This document shows, in pieces, positions 35,969 through 45,000 of a DNA stretch of 64,000 nt. Position 1 is the stretch's first letter, and the number at the start of each line of letters is the position of its first letter. The stretch lies in the NCBI RefSeq assembly GCF_029360665.1, contig NZ_JARDUB010000006.1, positions 248,001 through 312,000 of the forward strand, in the 5' to 3' direction. A program made the position numbers and the translations under genes. The notes under the pieces are model-generated. The model ran no database searches. It worked only from the letters and a program-made list of their open reading frames with translations, and had not been told where the DNA came from. Origin of the DNA: Eudoraea chungangensis (GTDB lineage Bacteria; Bacteroidota; Bacteroidia; Flavobacteriales; Flavobacteriaceae).

Positions 35969-37444
35969 ATGATGCAAAAACTTTACTTTATAGGCATTCT
36001 TGCCATACTATTTATATCACGGACAGGAGCACAAGAACAAGATATTACTTCTTCTCTATACGATACTTATGATAATTATAAAGAAGCCATCTTGGGCGAA
36101 AGAAGAATAAAATATCAAGATCTTCAGCCACTTATTGAAAAATATAGGGCCAATCCAAAGTTTAAGGTAAATACCGTTGGAACATCTATAGAGGGGAGAA
36201 CACTTTCTCTTATAAGTATTGGGCAGGGAGATACAGATGTCTTTTTATGGTCCCAGATGCATGGTGATGAGCCAACGGCCACACAGGCCATTTTTGATAT
36301 CCTGAATTTTCTGGATAGTGAAGATTTTACTTCAGAAAAAAATGATATCCTCAATAAATTAACGCTTCATTTTCTTCCAATGTTGAACCCTGATGGGGCC
36401 GAACGTTTTCAACGTCGAAATATTTTGGGAATAGACATAAATAGAGATGCTGTACGACTGCAATCTCCAGAAGGACGAACGCTAAAAAAAGTAAGGGATA
36501 GTCTAGATGCAGATTTTGGTTTTAATCTGCATGACCAAAGCAGGTATTACAATGCAGAGAGAACCGAGAAGCCCGCAACAATATCTTACCTGGCTCCACC
36601 TTATAATTACGAAAAGGAAATCAATGAAAGTAGAGGAAATGCCATGAAAATCATTGTATTCATGAATAGTATTATTCAAAAATATGCCCCTGGGCAGGTG
36701 GGAAGGTATAGCGATGATTTTGAGCCCAGAGCCTTTGGGGACAATATACAAAAATGGGGTACCAGCACTATATTAATTGAATCAGGGGGATATCCAGAAG
36801 ACATAGAAAAACAAGAAATAAGAAAATTAAACTACGTTTCAATAATGTCAGCAATTTATACCATAGCGAATAAGAACTACACAGCAATTCCAATTGCCGC
36901 CTATGAAGAAATTCCCCATAACGATAGAAAATTATTTGATCTGAAAATAGAAGGCGTTCGCTATCAATTACACGGCAATTACTACGTTTTAGATATAGGT
37001 ATTCAGAGACCCGAAGTAGACTTAAAAGAGCATAACGGTTTTTGGAATAGTAGCAGAATTATTGACCAAGGAGACCTTTCCACCTATTATGGATTTGAAA
37101 ACTTAAATGCCGAAGACTATACAATTGTTCCCGGTAAGGTATATCCAAAAACTATTGGCACAATAGAAGACCTAAAAAATTTGGATCCCTATGATATTTT
37201 AAGCCAAGGCTATACTGCTATTCGAATAAGTGATTTTAAAAAGGAAGATGTTTTTTCTCCGATTCCGATAAATTTAATAGCTGAAAAATATATTCAGACA
37301 GATTTTCAGTTAAAACCTGGGGTTAACCCAACATTCTTACTTCGTAAAAATGGAAAAATAGAAAAGGCAGTAATTAACGGTTTTCTAATTGATCTAAATG
37401 ACAAGGCTTCTTCAAATTTTAAAAATGCCATGATTTATCGATGA
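35969..37444 (+). CDS. Exported M14-family zinc carboxypeptidase
   Basis: 491 aa from the ATG at 35969; an upstream in-frame ATG would overlap the amidase gene and add a non-signal segment. Signal peptide LYFIGILAILFISRTGA. Zinc and substrate motifs: WSQMHGDEPTATQ (H-x-x-E), FLPMLNPDGAERFQRRNILGIDINRDA, FNLHDQSRYYN (third zinc His), and catalytic Glu in TILIESGGYPED. The C-terminal 170 residues form an additional beta-rich part. With the amidase and 3D lipoprotein it makes a likely peptidoglycan or muropeptide degradation set. Confidence 0.9.
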   Translation: MMQKLYFIGILAILFISRTGAQEQDITSSLYDTYDNYKEAILGERRIKYQDLQPLIEKYRANPKFKVNTVGTSIEGRTLSLISIGQGDTDVFLWSQMHGDEPTATQAIFDILNFLDSEDFTSEKNDILNKLTLHFLPMLNPDGAERFQRRNILGIDINRDAVRLQSPEGRTLKKVRDSLDADFGFNLHDQSRYYNAERTEKPATISYLAPPYNYEKEINESRGNAMKIIVFMNSIIQKYAPGQVGRYSDDFEPRAFGDNIQKWGTSTILIESGGYPEDIEKQEIRKLNYVSIMSAIYTIANKNYTAIPIAAYEEIPHNDRKLFDLKIEGVRYQLHGNYYVLDIGIQRPEVDLKEHNGFWNSSRIIDQGDLSTYYGFENLNAEDYTIVPGKVYPKTIGTIEDLKNLDPYDILSQGYTAIRISDFKKEDVFSPIPINLIAEKYIQTDFQLKPGVNPTFLLRKNGKIEKAVINGFLIDLNDKASSNFKNAMIYR

Positions 37445-37449
37445 TTTCC

Positions 37450-37635
37450 TCAGTGGGAAACACTAAAGAGATAGCTGTAGCCTAAACTATATTGGTTTCC
37501 TCCAATTAGAAGCATAAATAACATAATAAGAAGAGTGGCAAGTATCACAAAAAATAGGGTTAACACCAGGCTTCTTATAGAAGTAGATAGTTCACCCAAA
37601 GGACCATTAAAAATTATTTCGTTTACGACATCCAT
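37450..37635 (-). CDS. Small single-helix membrane protein
   Basis: 61 aa: MDVVNEIIFNGPLGELSTSIRS, then one strongly hydrophobic helix LVLTLFFVILATLLIMLFMLLIG and a short polar tail. Converges with the M14 gene, 5 bp between stops. The clean helix and start after an A-rich leader support a real gene, but no family is recognised. Confidence 0.5.
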   Translation of the reverse strand: MDVVNEIIFNGPLGELSTSIRSLVLTLFFVILATLLIMLFMLLIGGNQYSLGYSYLFSVSH

Positions 37636-37747
37636 GGCAATATTTTTTTAAATTAAGAAACTAACTATTCAGGATGGTTGGTTATAGAGCCTAGATTAGG
37701 CTCATATATATAACACTTAGAATCTACAAAACCCTACTAAATAAAAA

Positions 37748-37767
37748 AAGTGCCCGCAAAGGCACTT
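37748..37767 (-). terminator. Intrinsic terminator of the VWA lipoprotein gene
   Basis: 7-bp stem AAGTGCC/GGCACTT with a 6-nt loop; on the minus strand it is followed by a run of T's (the A-run at 37743-37749). It lies 25 bp beyond the stop of the VWA gene. Confidence 0.8.
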
Positions 37768-37791
37768 AGTTTAGATTAAATGTTTTTTTAT

Positions 37792-38883
37792 TTATTCGCA
37801 GCCTCCTACAAAACCTTCCGCACTAAATGAAGTTTGAACTGCCCCTTGTAAACTGCCTTGTACAACTTGTATTGCCAAGTTGTTTTCGCCACTGCCATCT
37901 CGCTTTGGACTGCAATATTCAAAGAGGTAGAAACTATTTGCCTGTTCATTTACTCGAAGGGAAATTGCATTAAAATTAGCTTCTAATTCTTCTTTATTAT
38001 CTGCAAATACACTAAATGTTTTACCAAATTCCATCAAAATTTGTGTATCTATTTCAGAACCTAGGCCTATGGTAAAAAAGCTAATATTCGAGTTTGCGTC
38101 CCTGACCTTAGTAATTGCTTCTTCTTCTGTAAAACGAGATGCCTGGTCTGTCCCATCCGTAAAAATTACAATTGACGCAGCACTTATAATATTGTTTTGT
38201 ACACTTTCACTTAACAAATTGGTAGCGATATCGGTAGATTTTAAAACAGCCCCGTATAAATCTGTTGATGGATCATTACTAATATCGGCACTTATGTTTT
38301 CAATAGCGCTAATTAAAGTTTCTTTAGAGGACGATAACGGATTTAACAAATGAAGTATGTCTTCCCCGTCGAACCAATAAATTGCCATACGAAAGGAAGC
38401 ATCTTCCTCTTCTGGCATCACATTATTAATAAACCCGATAGAAGCCGACTGCAGTTCCGCTAGGCTAGAGCTTAACACACTATTACTTAAATCTAATACT
38501 AAGAGGGTATTGTTATTAAATATCTGGGAATTGGGTGATATACGTGCAAATGACTCTGAGGCCGAAATGGCATTAAAACATTCATCATTACGACCTTGTT
38601 CGTATATACTGAACTGACTTGCTCGTAGGTTAGGAACCGGGTTTCCATCTGCATCAGATACTTTGAAAAAAACAGAAACCTTCCCAGGTAAAGTGGTGAA
38701 TTGATCTTGTATAGAAAGAACAAGAGTATTATCTCCCAAATCTAAACACTCATCTACATTTGATCCTTGTCCTAGATCCCCATCAGGACTAATAATAAAA
38801 TTAATATCATCATCAGCATTTCCACAAGAAAAAACGAGCAGTAATAAGCTTAAAATAGAGAAATTTTTAAAAAGCAGTTTCAT
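37792..38883 (-). CDS. VWA-domain lipoprotein
   Basis: 363 aa from the Met of MKLLFKNFSILSLLLLVFSCGNADDD; earlier in-frame ATGs at 38892, 38889 and 38913 are possible. Lipobox LLVFSC, then an acidic linker. A VWA domain covers about residues 120-300, with MIDAS LLVLDLSNSVLSS (D-x-S-x-S), and ASIVIFTDGTDQASRFTEEEA. Eight residues of C-terminal Cys-containing sequence (EGFVGGCE) may form a disulfide with the Cys of FEYCSPK. Surface-exposed or periplasmic adhesion-type role inferred. No MoxR partner here. Confidence 0.82.
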   Translation of the reverse strand: MKLLFKNFSILSLLLLVFSCGNADDDINFIISPDGDLGQGSNVDECLDLGDNTLVLSIQDQFTTLPGKVSVFFKVSDADGNPVPNLRASQFSIYEQGRNDECFNAISASESFARISPNSQIFNNNTLLVLDLSNSVLSSSLAELQSASIGFINNVMPEEEDASFRMAIYWFDGEDILHLLNPLSSSKETLISAIENISADISNDPSTDLYGAVLKSTDIATNLLSESVQNNIISAASIVIFTDGTDQASRFTEEEAITKVRDANSNISFFTIGLGSEIDTQILMEFGKTFSVFADNKEELEANFNAISLRVNEQANSFYLFEYCSPKRDGSGENNLAIQVVQGSLQGAVQTSFSAEGFVGGCE

Positions 38884-39019
38884 AATCATCATTTTAGTTG
38901 TTCTTCCCCACAACGTGGAATTTGAATTAAAATTATCAATAGACTTAAAAACAGTGTTAAATATTGTTAATAGAAGTATAATGAAAAATCCCTAGCTTAG
39001 TAGTATAAATCTATGTCCA

Positions 39020-39967
39020 ATGAAACTATCTCCTTATTACAACAGCGTATTTATTGTTCTGGCATTCTTTATAGTGAAACAGAGTTTTTCTCAAATTAGC
39101 AATATCGCGGAGAGACTTGGCTTTCCTAAGGAATCAAAATTATTAATTGTACACGCTGATGATCTAGGAGTGGCGAATTCAGAAAACATGGCCAGTATAT
39201 ACGCCCTAGAAAATAGTCCGGTAAATTCTGCAAGTATTATGGTACCCTGCCCATGGTTTCCAGAAATTGCGGCCTATGCCAGAGAGAATAAAAATATGGA
39301 TTTTGGCCTCCACCTAACCCTGAATAGTGAATGGCAGAATTACAAGTGGGGGCCTGTAAGTTCTAAGGATCGGGTTAAAAGTCTTATTAACGAAGAAGGA
39401 TATTTTTTTAGTAGTGTAGACAGTTTGGCAACCTATGCAAAACCTGAAGAAGTAGAAATAGAACTGAGAGGTCAGATTGAAAAAGCCTTGGCCGCTGGAA
39501 TAAACATTACTCATCTAGATACCCATATGGGCTCTGCTGCGAGCACTCCAGAAATAGGTATAATTTATATAAAACTAGGCAGGGAGTATAAAATACCTGT
39601 CCTCTTAGATGGGAGAATCATGGAAACGCCAATGCCAGGCTTGGAAGGGTTATTAGATAAGAATACTGTGATGGTAGATAATATTCATATAGCATATCCA
39701 AATGCTATTAAACAGGGAATGGATGTTTACTATCGAAATATATTAAAAAATCTTCCTGCTGGTTTAAATTGTTTATTAATACATGCCGCCTACGACAATG
39801 CCGAAATGAAAGCCATTACTATAAATCATCCTGAATACGGTTCTGCTTGGCGTCAGGCAGATTTTGATTTTTTTACAAGTAAAGAATGTGCAAAAATACT
39901 AGAGGATGAAAACATAATACTAGTAAGTTGGAAAGAGCTCAGGGATAAGATTACCCGATCGGAATAA
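39020..39967 (+). CDS. Exported ChbG/YdjC-family carbohydrate deacetylase
   Basis: 315 aa with a signal peptide (VFIVLAFFIVKQSFSQ). YdjC motifs: LLIVHADDLGVANSEN (metal Asp), MDFGLHLTLNSEW (metal His) and ITHLDTHMGSA (second metal His). The family removes acetyl groups from oligosaccharides such as diacetylchitobiose. The signal peptide makes it periplasmic, unlike E. coli ChbG. Expressed alone. Confidence 0.88.
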   Translation: MKLSPYYNSVFIVLAFFIVKQSFSQISNIAERLGFPKESKLLIVHADDLGVANSENMASIYALENSPVNSASIMVPCPWFPEIAAYARENKNMDFGLHLTLNSEWQNYKWGPVSSKDRVKSLINEEGYFFSSVDSLATYAKPEEVEIELRGQIEKALAAGINITHLDTHMGSAASTPEIGIIYIKLGREYKIPVLLDGRIMETPMPGLEGLLDKNTVMVDNIHIAYPNAIKQGMDVYYRNILKNLPAGLNCLLIHAAYDNAEMKAITINHPEYGSAWRQADFDFFTSKECAKILEDENIILVSWKELRDKITRSE

Positions 39968-39977
39968 ATTTTAACCA

Positions 39978-39992
39978 TTAACAAATTGTTAA
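39978..39992. promoter_or_regulatory. 15-bp palindrome upstream of the molybdenum hydroxylase operon
   Basis: TTAACAA-A-TTGTTAA, perfect 7-bp arms around one base, 10 bp after the deacetylase stop and 70 bp before the 2Fe-2S subunit gene. It could be an operator for the hydroxylase operon. No T-run follows, so a terminator is less likely. Confidence 0.35.
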
Positions 39993-40061
39993 AGAGTTTA
40001 TAGTTGCTATTTATTTTTGATATCTTTCATAGGAATCAGTCAAAACATTAAAAAATAGATT

Positions 40062-40523
40062 ATGCCAACATACCAATTAAGCGTAAATGGAGAATCCAGA
40101 ACAGTAAATGTTAGTGAAGATACCCCCTTGTTATGGGTCCTGAGAGATCATCTTGATTTAGTAGGAACTAAATATGGCTGTGGTATCGCACAATGTGGTG
40201 CCTGTACGGTTCATTTAGATGGGCAAGCCGTTAGAAGTTGTTCTTTGACAATGGCTTCCCTAGAAGGTAAAAACATTACCACCATAGAAGGTCTTTCAAA
40301 AGATGGTGAACACCCTGTACAAGTTGCTTGGAAAGAGGTTGACGTACCCCAATGTGGGTATTGCCAGGCCGGTCAAATAATGACGGCATCAGCATTTTTA
40401 GCTAATAATAGTAATCCTACAGAGGAAGAAATAAAAGATGCTATGCATGGCAATATTTGCCGATGTGCATCATATACTCGAATTTATAAAGCTGTTGAAA
40501 TTGCAGCCACAAAAATATCCTAA
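40062..40523 (+). CDS. [2Fe-2S] subunit of a xanthine-dehydrogenase-family hydroxylase
   Basis: 153 aa. The plant-type ferredoxin site is in GTKYGCGIAQCGACTVHLDG plus a distal Cys; the second cluster domain has VPQCGYCQAGQIMTA and GNICRCASYTRI. This is the small subunit type of IorA and aldehyde oxidases, passing electrons from the molybdenum site. It ends 20 bp before the large subunit gene. No FAD subunit gene is adjacent, so electrons must go to another acceptor, as in IorAB. Confidence 0.95.
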   Translation: MPTYQLSVNGESRTVNVSEDTPLLWVLRDHLDLVGTKYGCGIAQCGACTVHLDGQAVRSCSLTMASLEGKNITTIEGLSKDGEHPVQVAWKEVDVPQCGYCQAGQIMTASAFLANNSNPTEEEIKDAMHGNICRCASYTRIYKAVEIAATKIS

Positions 40524-40543
40524 CTGACCCTAATATAATAATT

Positions 40544-42715
40544 ATGTCTAAAGAGAATAAATCACAAGGCTTAAGCAGAAGGTCTTTTATGAAAGCTAGT
40601 TCCCTGGCGGGAGGAGGAATGCTTATAGGTTTTAATTTGTTTAATTCGTGTAAACCGGATGCACAACCACCTGTTGACTTAGCTAACCTAAAATATAACG
40701 ATTTTAATGCCTTCATACAGATAGCTGATAATGGGGCTGTAACCATTTATTCCCCAAATCCAGAAATTGGACAGGGAGTAAAAACGGCAATGCCCATGAT
40801 TATTGCAGAAGAATTAGATGTAGCTTGGAAAGATGTTTACGTCAAACAAGGGATTTTAGACACTAAAAATTATACTCGTCAGGTTGCCGGGGGTAGTCAG
40901 TCAATAAGGTTTGGTTGGGATCCTTTAAGAAGAACCGGGGCTACCGCTCGTCAAATGTTGGTAAATGCAGCAGCAGAAAAATGGGGGGTTGATCCTTCCG
41001 AATGTAACACAAATGCAGGTATTATTACTAACTCAAAGGGAGAAAAACTGGGCTATGGTGAAGTAGTAAAAGAAGCTGCTCTTATGGATATTCCGGAAGA
41101 TGTCACCTTAAAAAAGGTTAAAGATTACACCATTATTGGAACAGAGATCCCTAATGTTGATTTAGACAATATCATTACCGGAAAACCTCTTTTTGGCTTA
41201 GACTATAAATCGGAAAATATGGTAATCGCTTCTGTGTTAAGACCCCCTGCTTTTGGGCAGAAACTGGAGAGTTTTGATGATACCGATACCAGGGCCTTAG
41301 AAGGTGTAATTGAAGTTATTCGCTTCGAGGATAAAATTGCAGTATTGGCAAAAGACACATGGACTGCTATGAAAGGTAAAAAGGCTTTGAAAGCAAGCTG
41401 GACAGAGGATAGTAGGTTAGAAAGTTCATCAGATCATCATAGAATTTTGCAAGGTCTTTTGGATGGAAATAAGTTTGAAACTTTACGCGCGGATGGAAAT
41501 ATTAAAAAAGCTTTTTCGCAAGCAGACAAGGTTTTAGAAAGAACATATGAGTCTCCATTTCTACCTCATAATTGTTTGGAACCCATGAATTTTTATGCGG
41601 ATGTAACGGATACAAAAATACATCTTGTAGGTCCTATTCAGACTCCAGAAGGTACAGCAAAGCATATTGCAGGTTTATTGGAAAGGGAAGAGGGCGATGT
41701 ACATCTTGAAATGACTAGAATGGGTGGCGGATTTGGTCGTAGGCTATATGGAGACTTTGCTGTAGAAGCTGCTTTAATTTCTAATCTTGCCAAAAAACCA
41801 GTCAAAGTAGTTTTCTCAAGAGAAGACGATATGAGCGATGGGATTTACAGACCATCCATAAAATACAGAATTAAAGCGGCCATAAAAGACGGAGAATTAA
41901 CTGGCTATCACTTAAAAGAGGCATCTATTAACTCCAATATGTACGGTTTAATTCCAAATTTTTTTCCAGCAGGTGCTGTGGAAAATTATCAGGTAGACGT
42001 TGCCAAGTATGATAGCAATATTACTACTGGTGCATGGAGAGCACCTTATACGAACTTTCTTGCCTTTGCAGAGCAGAGCTTTTTTGATGAATTGGCAGAA
42101 GAAATGAACGTAGACAAAATAAAACTTCGCTTAGATTTGTTGCAAAAGGTAAAGGGAACTTCAGATGAACGGATTCAATATTCACCAGAACGAATGGAGA
42201 TAGTTATTAATACTGCTGTTGAAAAGTCTGGCTGGGGTAAACAACCGGATGGGGTTTACCAAGGTTTTGTTAATTATTACTGTCATAATAGTCACGTAGC
42301 AGAAGTAGCCGATGTAGTTTTGGAAAACAACATTCCCGTAGTTAAAAAAATTACTTGCGTAGTAGACTGTGGTATTGTAGTAAACCCTCTAGGAGCGCTC
42401 AATCAAATTGAAGGAGGCGTAATTGATGGGGTAGGGCATTCAATGTATGGAGATTTTACTTTTGAGAACGGATCTCCCACGGCCACCAATTTCGACAGAT
42501 ATCGCTTAATAAGAATGAAAGAGGCGCCGGTAGTTGAAACACATTTAATACAAAATACACATTCTCCTACAGGGCTAGGGGAGCCAACACTACCGCCGGC
42601 GGGTGGTGCTATTGCTAATGCATTTAAGGCAGCCACAGGAAAACGTTTGTATCAGCAGCCATTTAACAACTATCCGGAATTATTAAGAGCTCCCGAAAAA
42701 GAAATTATAGGATAA
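40544..42715 (+). CDS. Molybdopterin-binding subunit, IorB-like, with Tat signal
   Basis: 723 aa. Twin-arginine signal LSRRSFMKASSLAGGGMLIGF near the N-terminus, so the folded enzyme should be exported with its small subunit. Mo-binding regions: NPEIGQGVKTAMPMIIAEELDV, RMGGGFGRRLYGDFAVEAA, GAWRAPYTNFLAFAEQSF, and the C-terminal GLGEPTLPPAGGAIANAF with the catalytic Glu of the xanthine-oxidase family. It probably oxidises an aldehyde or N-heterocycle in the periplasm. moaD starts 1 bp after its stop. Confidence 0.93.
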   Translation: MSKENKSQGLSRRSFMKASSLAGGGMLIGFNLFNSCKPDAQPPVDLANLKYNDFNAFIQIADNGAVTIYSPNPEIGQGVKTAMPMIIAEELDVAWKDVYVKQGILDTKNYTRQVAGGSQSIRFGWDPLRRTGATARQMLVNAAAEKWGVDPSECNTNAGIITNSKGEKLGYGEVVKEAALMDIPEDVTLKKVKDYTIIGTEIPNVDLDNIITGKPLFGLDYKSENMVIASVLRPPAFGQKLESFDDTDTRALEGVIEVIRFEDKIAVLAKDTWTAMKGKKALKASWTEDSRLESSSDHHRILQGLLDGNKFETLRADGNIKKAFSQADKVLERTYESPFLPHNCLEPMNFYADVTDTKIHLVGPIQTPEGTAKHIAGLLEREEGDVHLEMTRMGGGFGRRLYGDFAVEAALISNLAKKPVKVVFSREDDMSDGIYRPSIKYRIKAAIKDGELTGYHLKEASINSNMYGLIPNFFPAGAVENYQVDVAKYDSNITTGAWRAPYTNFLAFAEQSFFDELAEEMNVDKIKLRLDLLQKVKGTSDERIQYSPERMEIVINTAVEKSGWGKQPDGVYQGFVNYYCHNSHVAEVADVVLENNIPVVKKITCVVDCGIVVNPLGALNQIEGGVIDGVGHSMYGDFTFENGSPTATNFDRYRLIRMKEAPVVETHLIQNTHSPTGLGEPTLPPAGGAIANAFKAATGKRLYQQPFNNYPELLRAPEKEIIG

Positions 42716-42716
42716 T

Positions 42717-42962
42717 ATGAAAGTATTGCTATTTGGTATCACACAAGATATTGTGGGATCTGCCTCTTTGTCCATTCCTGTTGCTAAAAGTAGCAAATTG
42801 GCTTCTGTATCCGATTTAAAGGATTTCCTTGGAATCTCCTATCCTGAACTAAATAATCTCAGTTCTTTGGCCGTTGCTGTAAATAAAAAATATGCCAAAG
42901 ACGAAGATTCTATTTGTAATTTTGACGAGATTGCGTTAATACCTCCTGTTAGTGGCGGTTAG
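42717..42962 (+). CDS. moaD: MoaD-like molybdopterin synthase small subunit
   Basis: 81 aa ubiquitin-like protein beginning MKVLLFGITQDIVGS and ending in LIPPVSGG, the C-terminal Gly-Gly that is made into a thiocarboxylate to supply sulfur for molybdopterin. It should pair with MoaE; the DNA that follows contains what looks like a ruined moaE (43026-43180), so the partner must be elsewhere. Confidence 0.87.
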   Translation: MKVLLFGITQDIVGSASLSIPVAKSSKLASVSDLKDFLGISYPELNNLSSLAVAVNKKYAKDEDSICNFDEIALIPPVSGG

Positions 42963-42996
42963 TCTAGTGCCTTGAAGTATTAATTTTTTATATGAT

Positions 42997-43021
42997 CATC
43001 GACAATCACTCTTTGTCGATG
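42997..43021. other. Perfect 9-bp hairpin after moaD
   Basis: CATCGACAA/TTGTCGATG with a 7-nt loop (43006-43012). It is not followed by a T-run, so it is not a standard terminator. It sits between moaD and the presumed moaE remnant. Confidence 0.4.
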
Positions 43022-43025
43022 CGTT

Positions 43026-43180
43026 AAGTCTTTAATTTATGTAAATCGGATAAAAGAAACCGAAGAATTGTAGAAAACGGCTTTAGAAGCATGGTCAATT
43101 AAAAAAATACTCCTAATAACTGGTGGAATGATATAGAATTATTCCTGATTTTTTGGATGCTGTGATTATATTTGGTTTAA
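43026..43180 (+). pseudogene. Probable remnant of moaE
   Basis: In the frame starting at 43026 the translation reads KSLIYVNRIKETEEL-stop-KTALEAWSIKKILLITGGMI-stop. The stretch ETEEL..TALEAWSIKKI resembles the MoaE segment that leads to the active-site HRVG motif, which is destroyed here. Later fragments (in other frames) are too eroded to place. It is in the right place between moaD and moeA. No start codon or long frame remains. Moderate to weak call based on recognition without an alignment. Confidence 0.4.
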
Positions 43181-43200
43181 ATCATTAATACATTTGGTAG

Positions 43201-44406
43201 ATGGCATTAATATCCTTCGATGAGGCATATAAAAAGGTGTTAGAAACCTGTTATACTTTTAAAGAAGAAACCGTTTCAATAAAAAAGGCTTTCGGTAGAG
43301 TTTTAGCGGAAAACATATATGCCGATAGAGATTTCCCTCCTTTTAATAGGTCCACAAAAGATGGCATAGCACTCATATTCCGTGCTGTTGAACAAGGAAG
43401 AAAGGCCTTCGAAATTAAGGGTACAGTAACAGCAGGGGAAAAGACTTATCCATTTTTGGAAGAATCAGAATGTATAGAGATAATGACCGGTGGAGTTGTG
43501 CCTTACGAGGCCGATGTTGTTGTGATGTATGAGGAAGTTCAAATTCATAAAGGTATTGCCAATATTAGCAAAAGCGTTAAACCGGGGCAGCATATTCATC
43601 TTAAAGGAAGTGATGTAAAAAAAGGGGCATTACTCCTTAAGAAGAATACGAAAATAACAGCTGCAGAAATAGGAGTGCTTGCTACAGTAGGAAAATCGGA
43701 GATTACTGTAAAGAAACTTCCCTCCGTTGCGGTAATATCTACTGGGAGCGAGTTGATTGCTATAGATGAACATCCACAAACCCATGAGGTCAGAAAATCT
43801 AATTCCTATACCTTATATGCCGCCCTTAAAAATTACGGTATAGAACCTCTTTTGCTGCATCTCCCTGACGATGAAGACATTATTAGACAAAGACTTCAAA
43901 TAACCATCCAGGAAATGGACATTTTACTTTTAAGTGGTGGAGTTTCTAAAGGGAAGTTTGATTATATACCCAAAATATTGGGGCAATTAGGTGTTAAAAA
44001 ATTATTCCATGGAGTTGCGCAAAGGCCCGGTAAACCCTTTTGGTTTGGACAAAGCACAACAAATAAATCTCTGGTTTTTTCTTTTCCTGGCAATCCAGTT
44101 TCCACTTTTGCCAATTTCCATATTTATTTTACGCCTTGGCTTTCACAAAGTCTTGGATTAGATATTATTAAAATAAAAGGTGAGCTGACAGAAACTATTA
44201 CGAATTCTAGTAGTATTACCCAATTTTTAAATGTAAAAACAAGCCTAGAAGATGGAATTCTAAAAGTTTCATTAATCAATACTAATAGTTCTGGTGACTT
44301 GGTTAGTCTAGCTAGGTCCGATGGCTTTATAAAGTTGGCACCACGAGAGAAACCTTATGAGTTAAAAGAATTAGTACCTTTAGTTTTATACAGATTTCCT
44401 GCTTAG
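43201..44406 (+). CDS. moeA: Molybdopterin molybdenumtransferase MoeA
   Basis: 401 aa, normal MoeA length. N-terminal ISFDEAYKKVLE, FPPFNRSTKDGIAL (usually S-A-M-D-G-Y-A; the catalytic Asp is kept), IMTGGVVPYEADVVVMYEE, PSVAVISTGSELI, LLLSGGVSKGKFDYI, and VFSFPGNPVSTFANF. It inserts molybdate into adenylated molybdopterin. Followed directly by the xdhC remnant. The 238 bp before it hold the decayed moaE. Confidence 0.95.
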   Translation: MALISFDEAYKKVLETCYTFKEETVSIKKAFGRVLAENIYADRDFPPFNRSTKDGIALIFRAVEQGRKAFEIKGTVTAGEKTYPFLEESECIEIMTGGVVPYEADVVVMYEEVQIHKGIANISKSVKPGQHIHLKGSDVKKGALLLKKNTKITAAEIGVLATVGKSEITVKKLPSVAVISTGSELIAIDEHPQTHEVRKSNSYTLYAALKNYGIEPLLLHLPDDEDIIRQRLQITIQEMDILLLSGGVSKGKFDYIPKILGQLGVKKLFHGVAQRPGKPFWFGQSTTNKSLVFSFPGNPVSTFANFHIYFTPWLSQSLGLDIIKIKGELTETITNSSSITQFLNVKTSLEDGILKVSLINTNSSGDLVSLARSDGFIKLAPREKPYELKELVPLVLYRFPA

Positions 44407-44998
44407 ATAACGCACATATTGCTTCATATTCTCAATACCTATCCATCGGTCGAAAAGGTTTAAACATAGCTGTATTGTCCTCGTTAGAGGACTAAAAGGG
44501 ATCTTCATTTCTAGGACAAGTTTTGAGAATGTTAGTAATAGATAATGACCTTACGGTGGGTGTGCTAGGCGGAGGATATGCTTAAAAAGAAATTTAAAAG
44601 CGAGCAGAACCTGTCTTACAGAGAAGGGATGCAATTCATTTTTTAGATGAAGAGAATATAAGTACCTTAGAAGGAAATTTTCATATTACGCTGGTTTTAA
44701 TGACACATAGCTATAAGGACTTATAACTTCTATTGGCTCTTTGTGAACTAAGACTGACCTATATTGGGAATAAGACCCTAAGTCTGGAAGAGATAAACAA
44801 TTGTCTAAATAAATGGAACACAAGGCTGATATTTCCTTAGATTTTATAGAAAGAATATCTGGCCCCGCTAGGATAGATATAGGAGCAGGAACAGAAGACG
44901 AAATAGTACTTACTATAATGGCTGAAATTCTGGCAATTATTCGAAAACGAACGCCTGATTTCTTGAAAAACAAGAATGGTTCTATATATTCACTTTAA
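44407..44998 (+). pseudogene. Decayed xdhC-family gene (molybdenum hydroxylase maturation factor)
   Basis: Pieces of XdhC can be read in order with frame changes and stops. KGLNIAVLSSLED-stop-KGSSF and RMLVIDNDLTVGVLGGG (about 44454-44577) match the XdhC G-S-S/R-M-L-V/G-G region. KEI-stop-KRAEPVLQ follows. ITLVLMTHSYKDL-stop-LLLALCELRLTYIGNKT (about 44685-44785) matches the V-M-T-H and Y-I-G motifs of the NAD-binding domain, and ISGPARIDIGAGTEDEIVLTIMAEILAI (44850-44940) matches the C-terminal P-A-G-L-D-I-G motif. The middle of the gene is deleted: about 195 codons remain of the usual 300-370. XdhC protects and sulfurates the cofactor, so this copy is lost. Confidence 0.8.
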
Positions 44999-45000
44999 CT

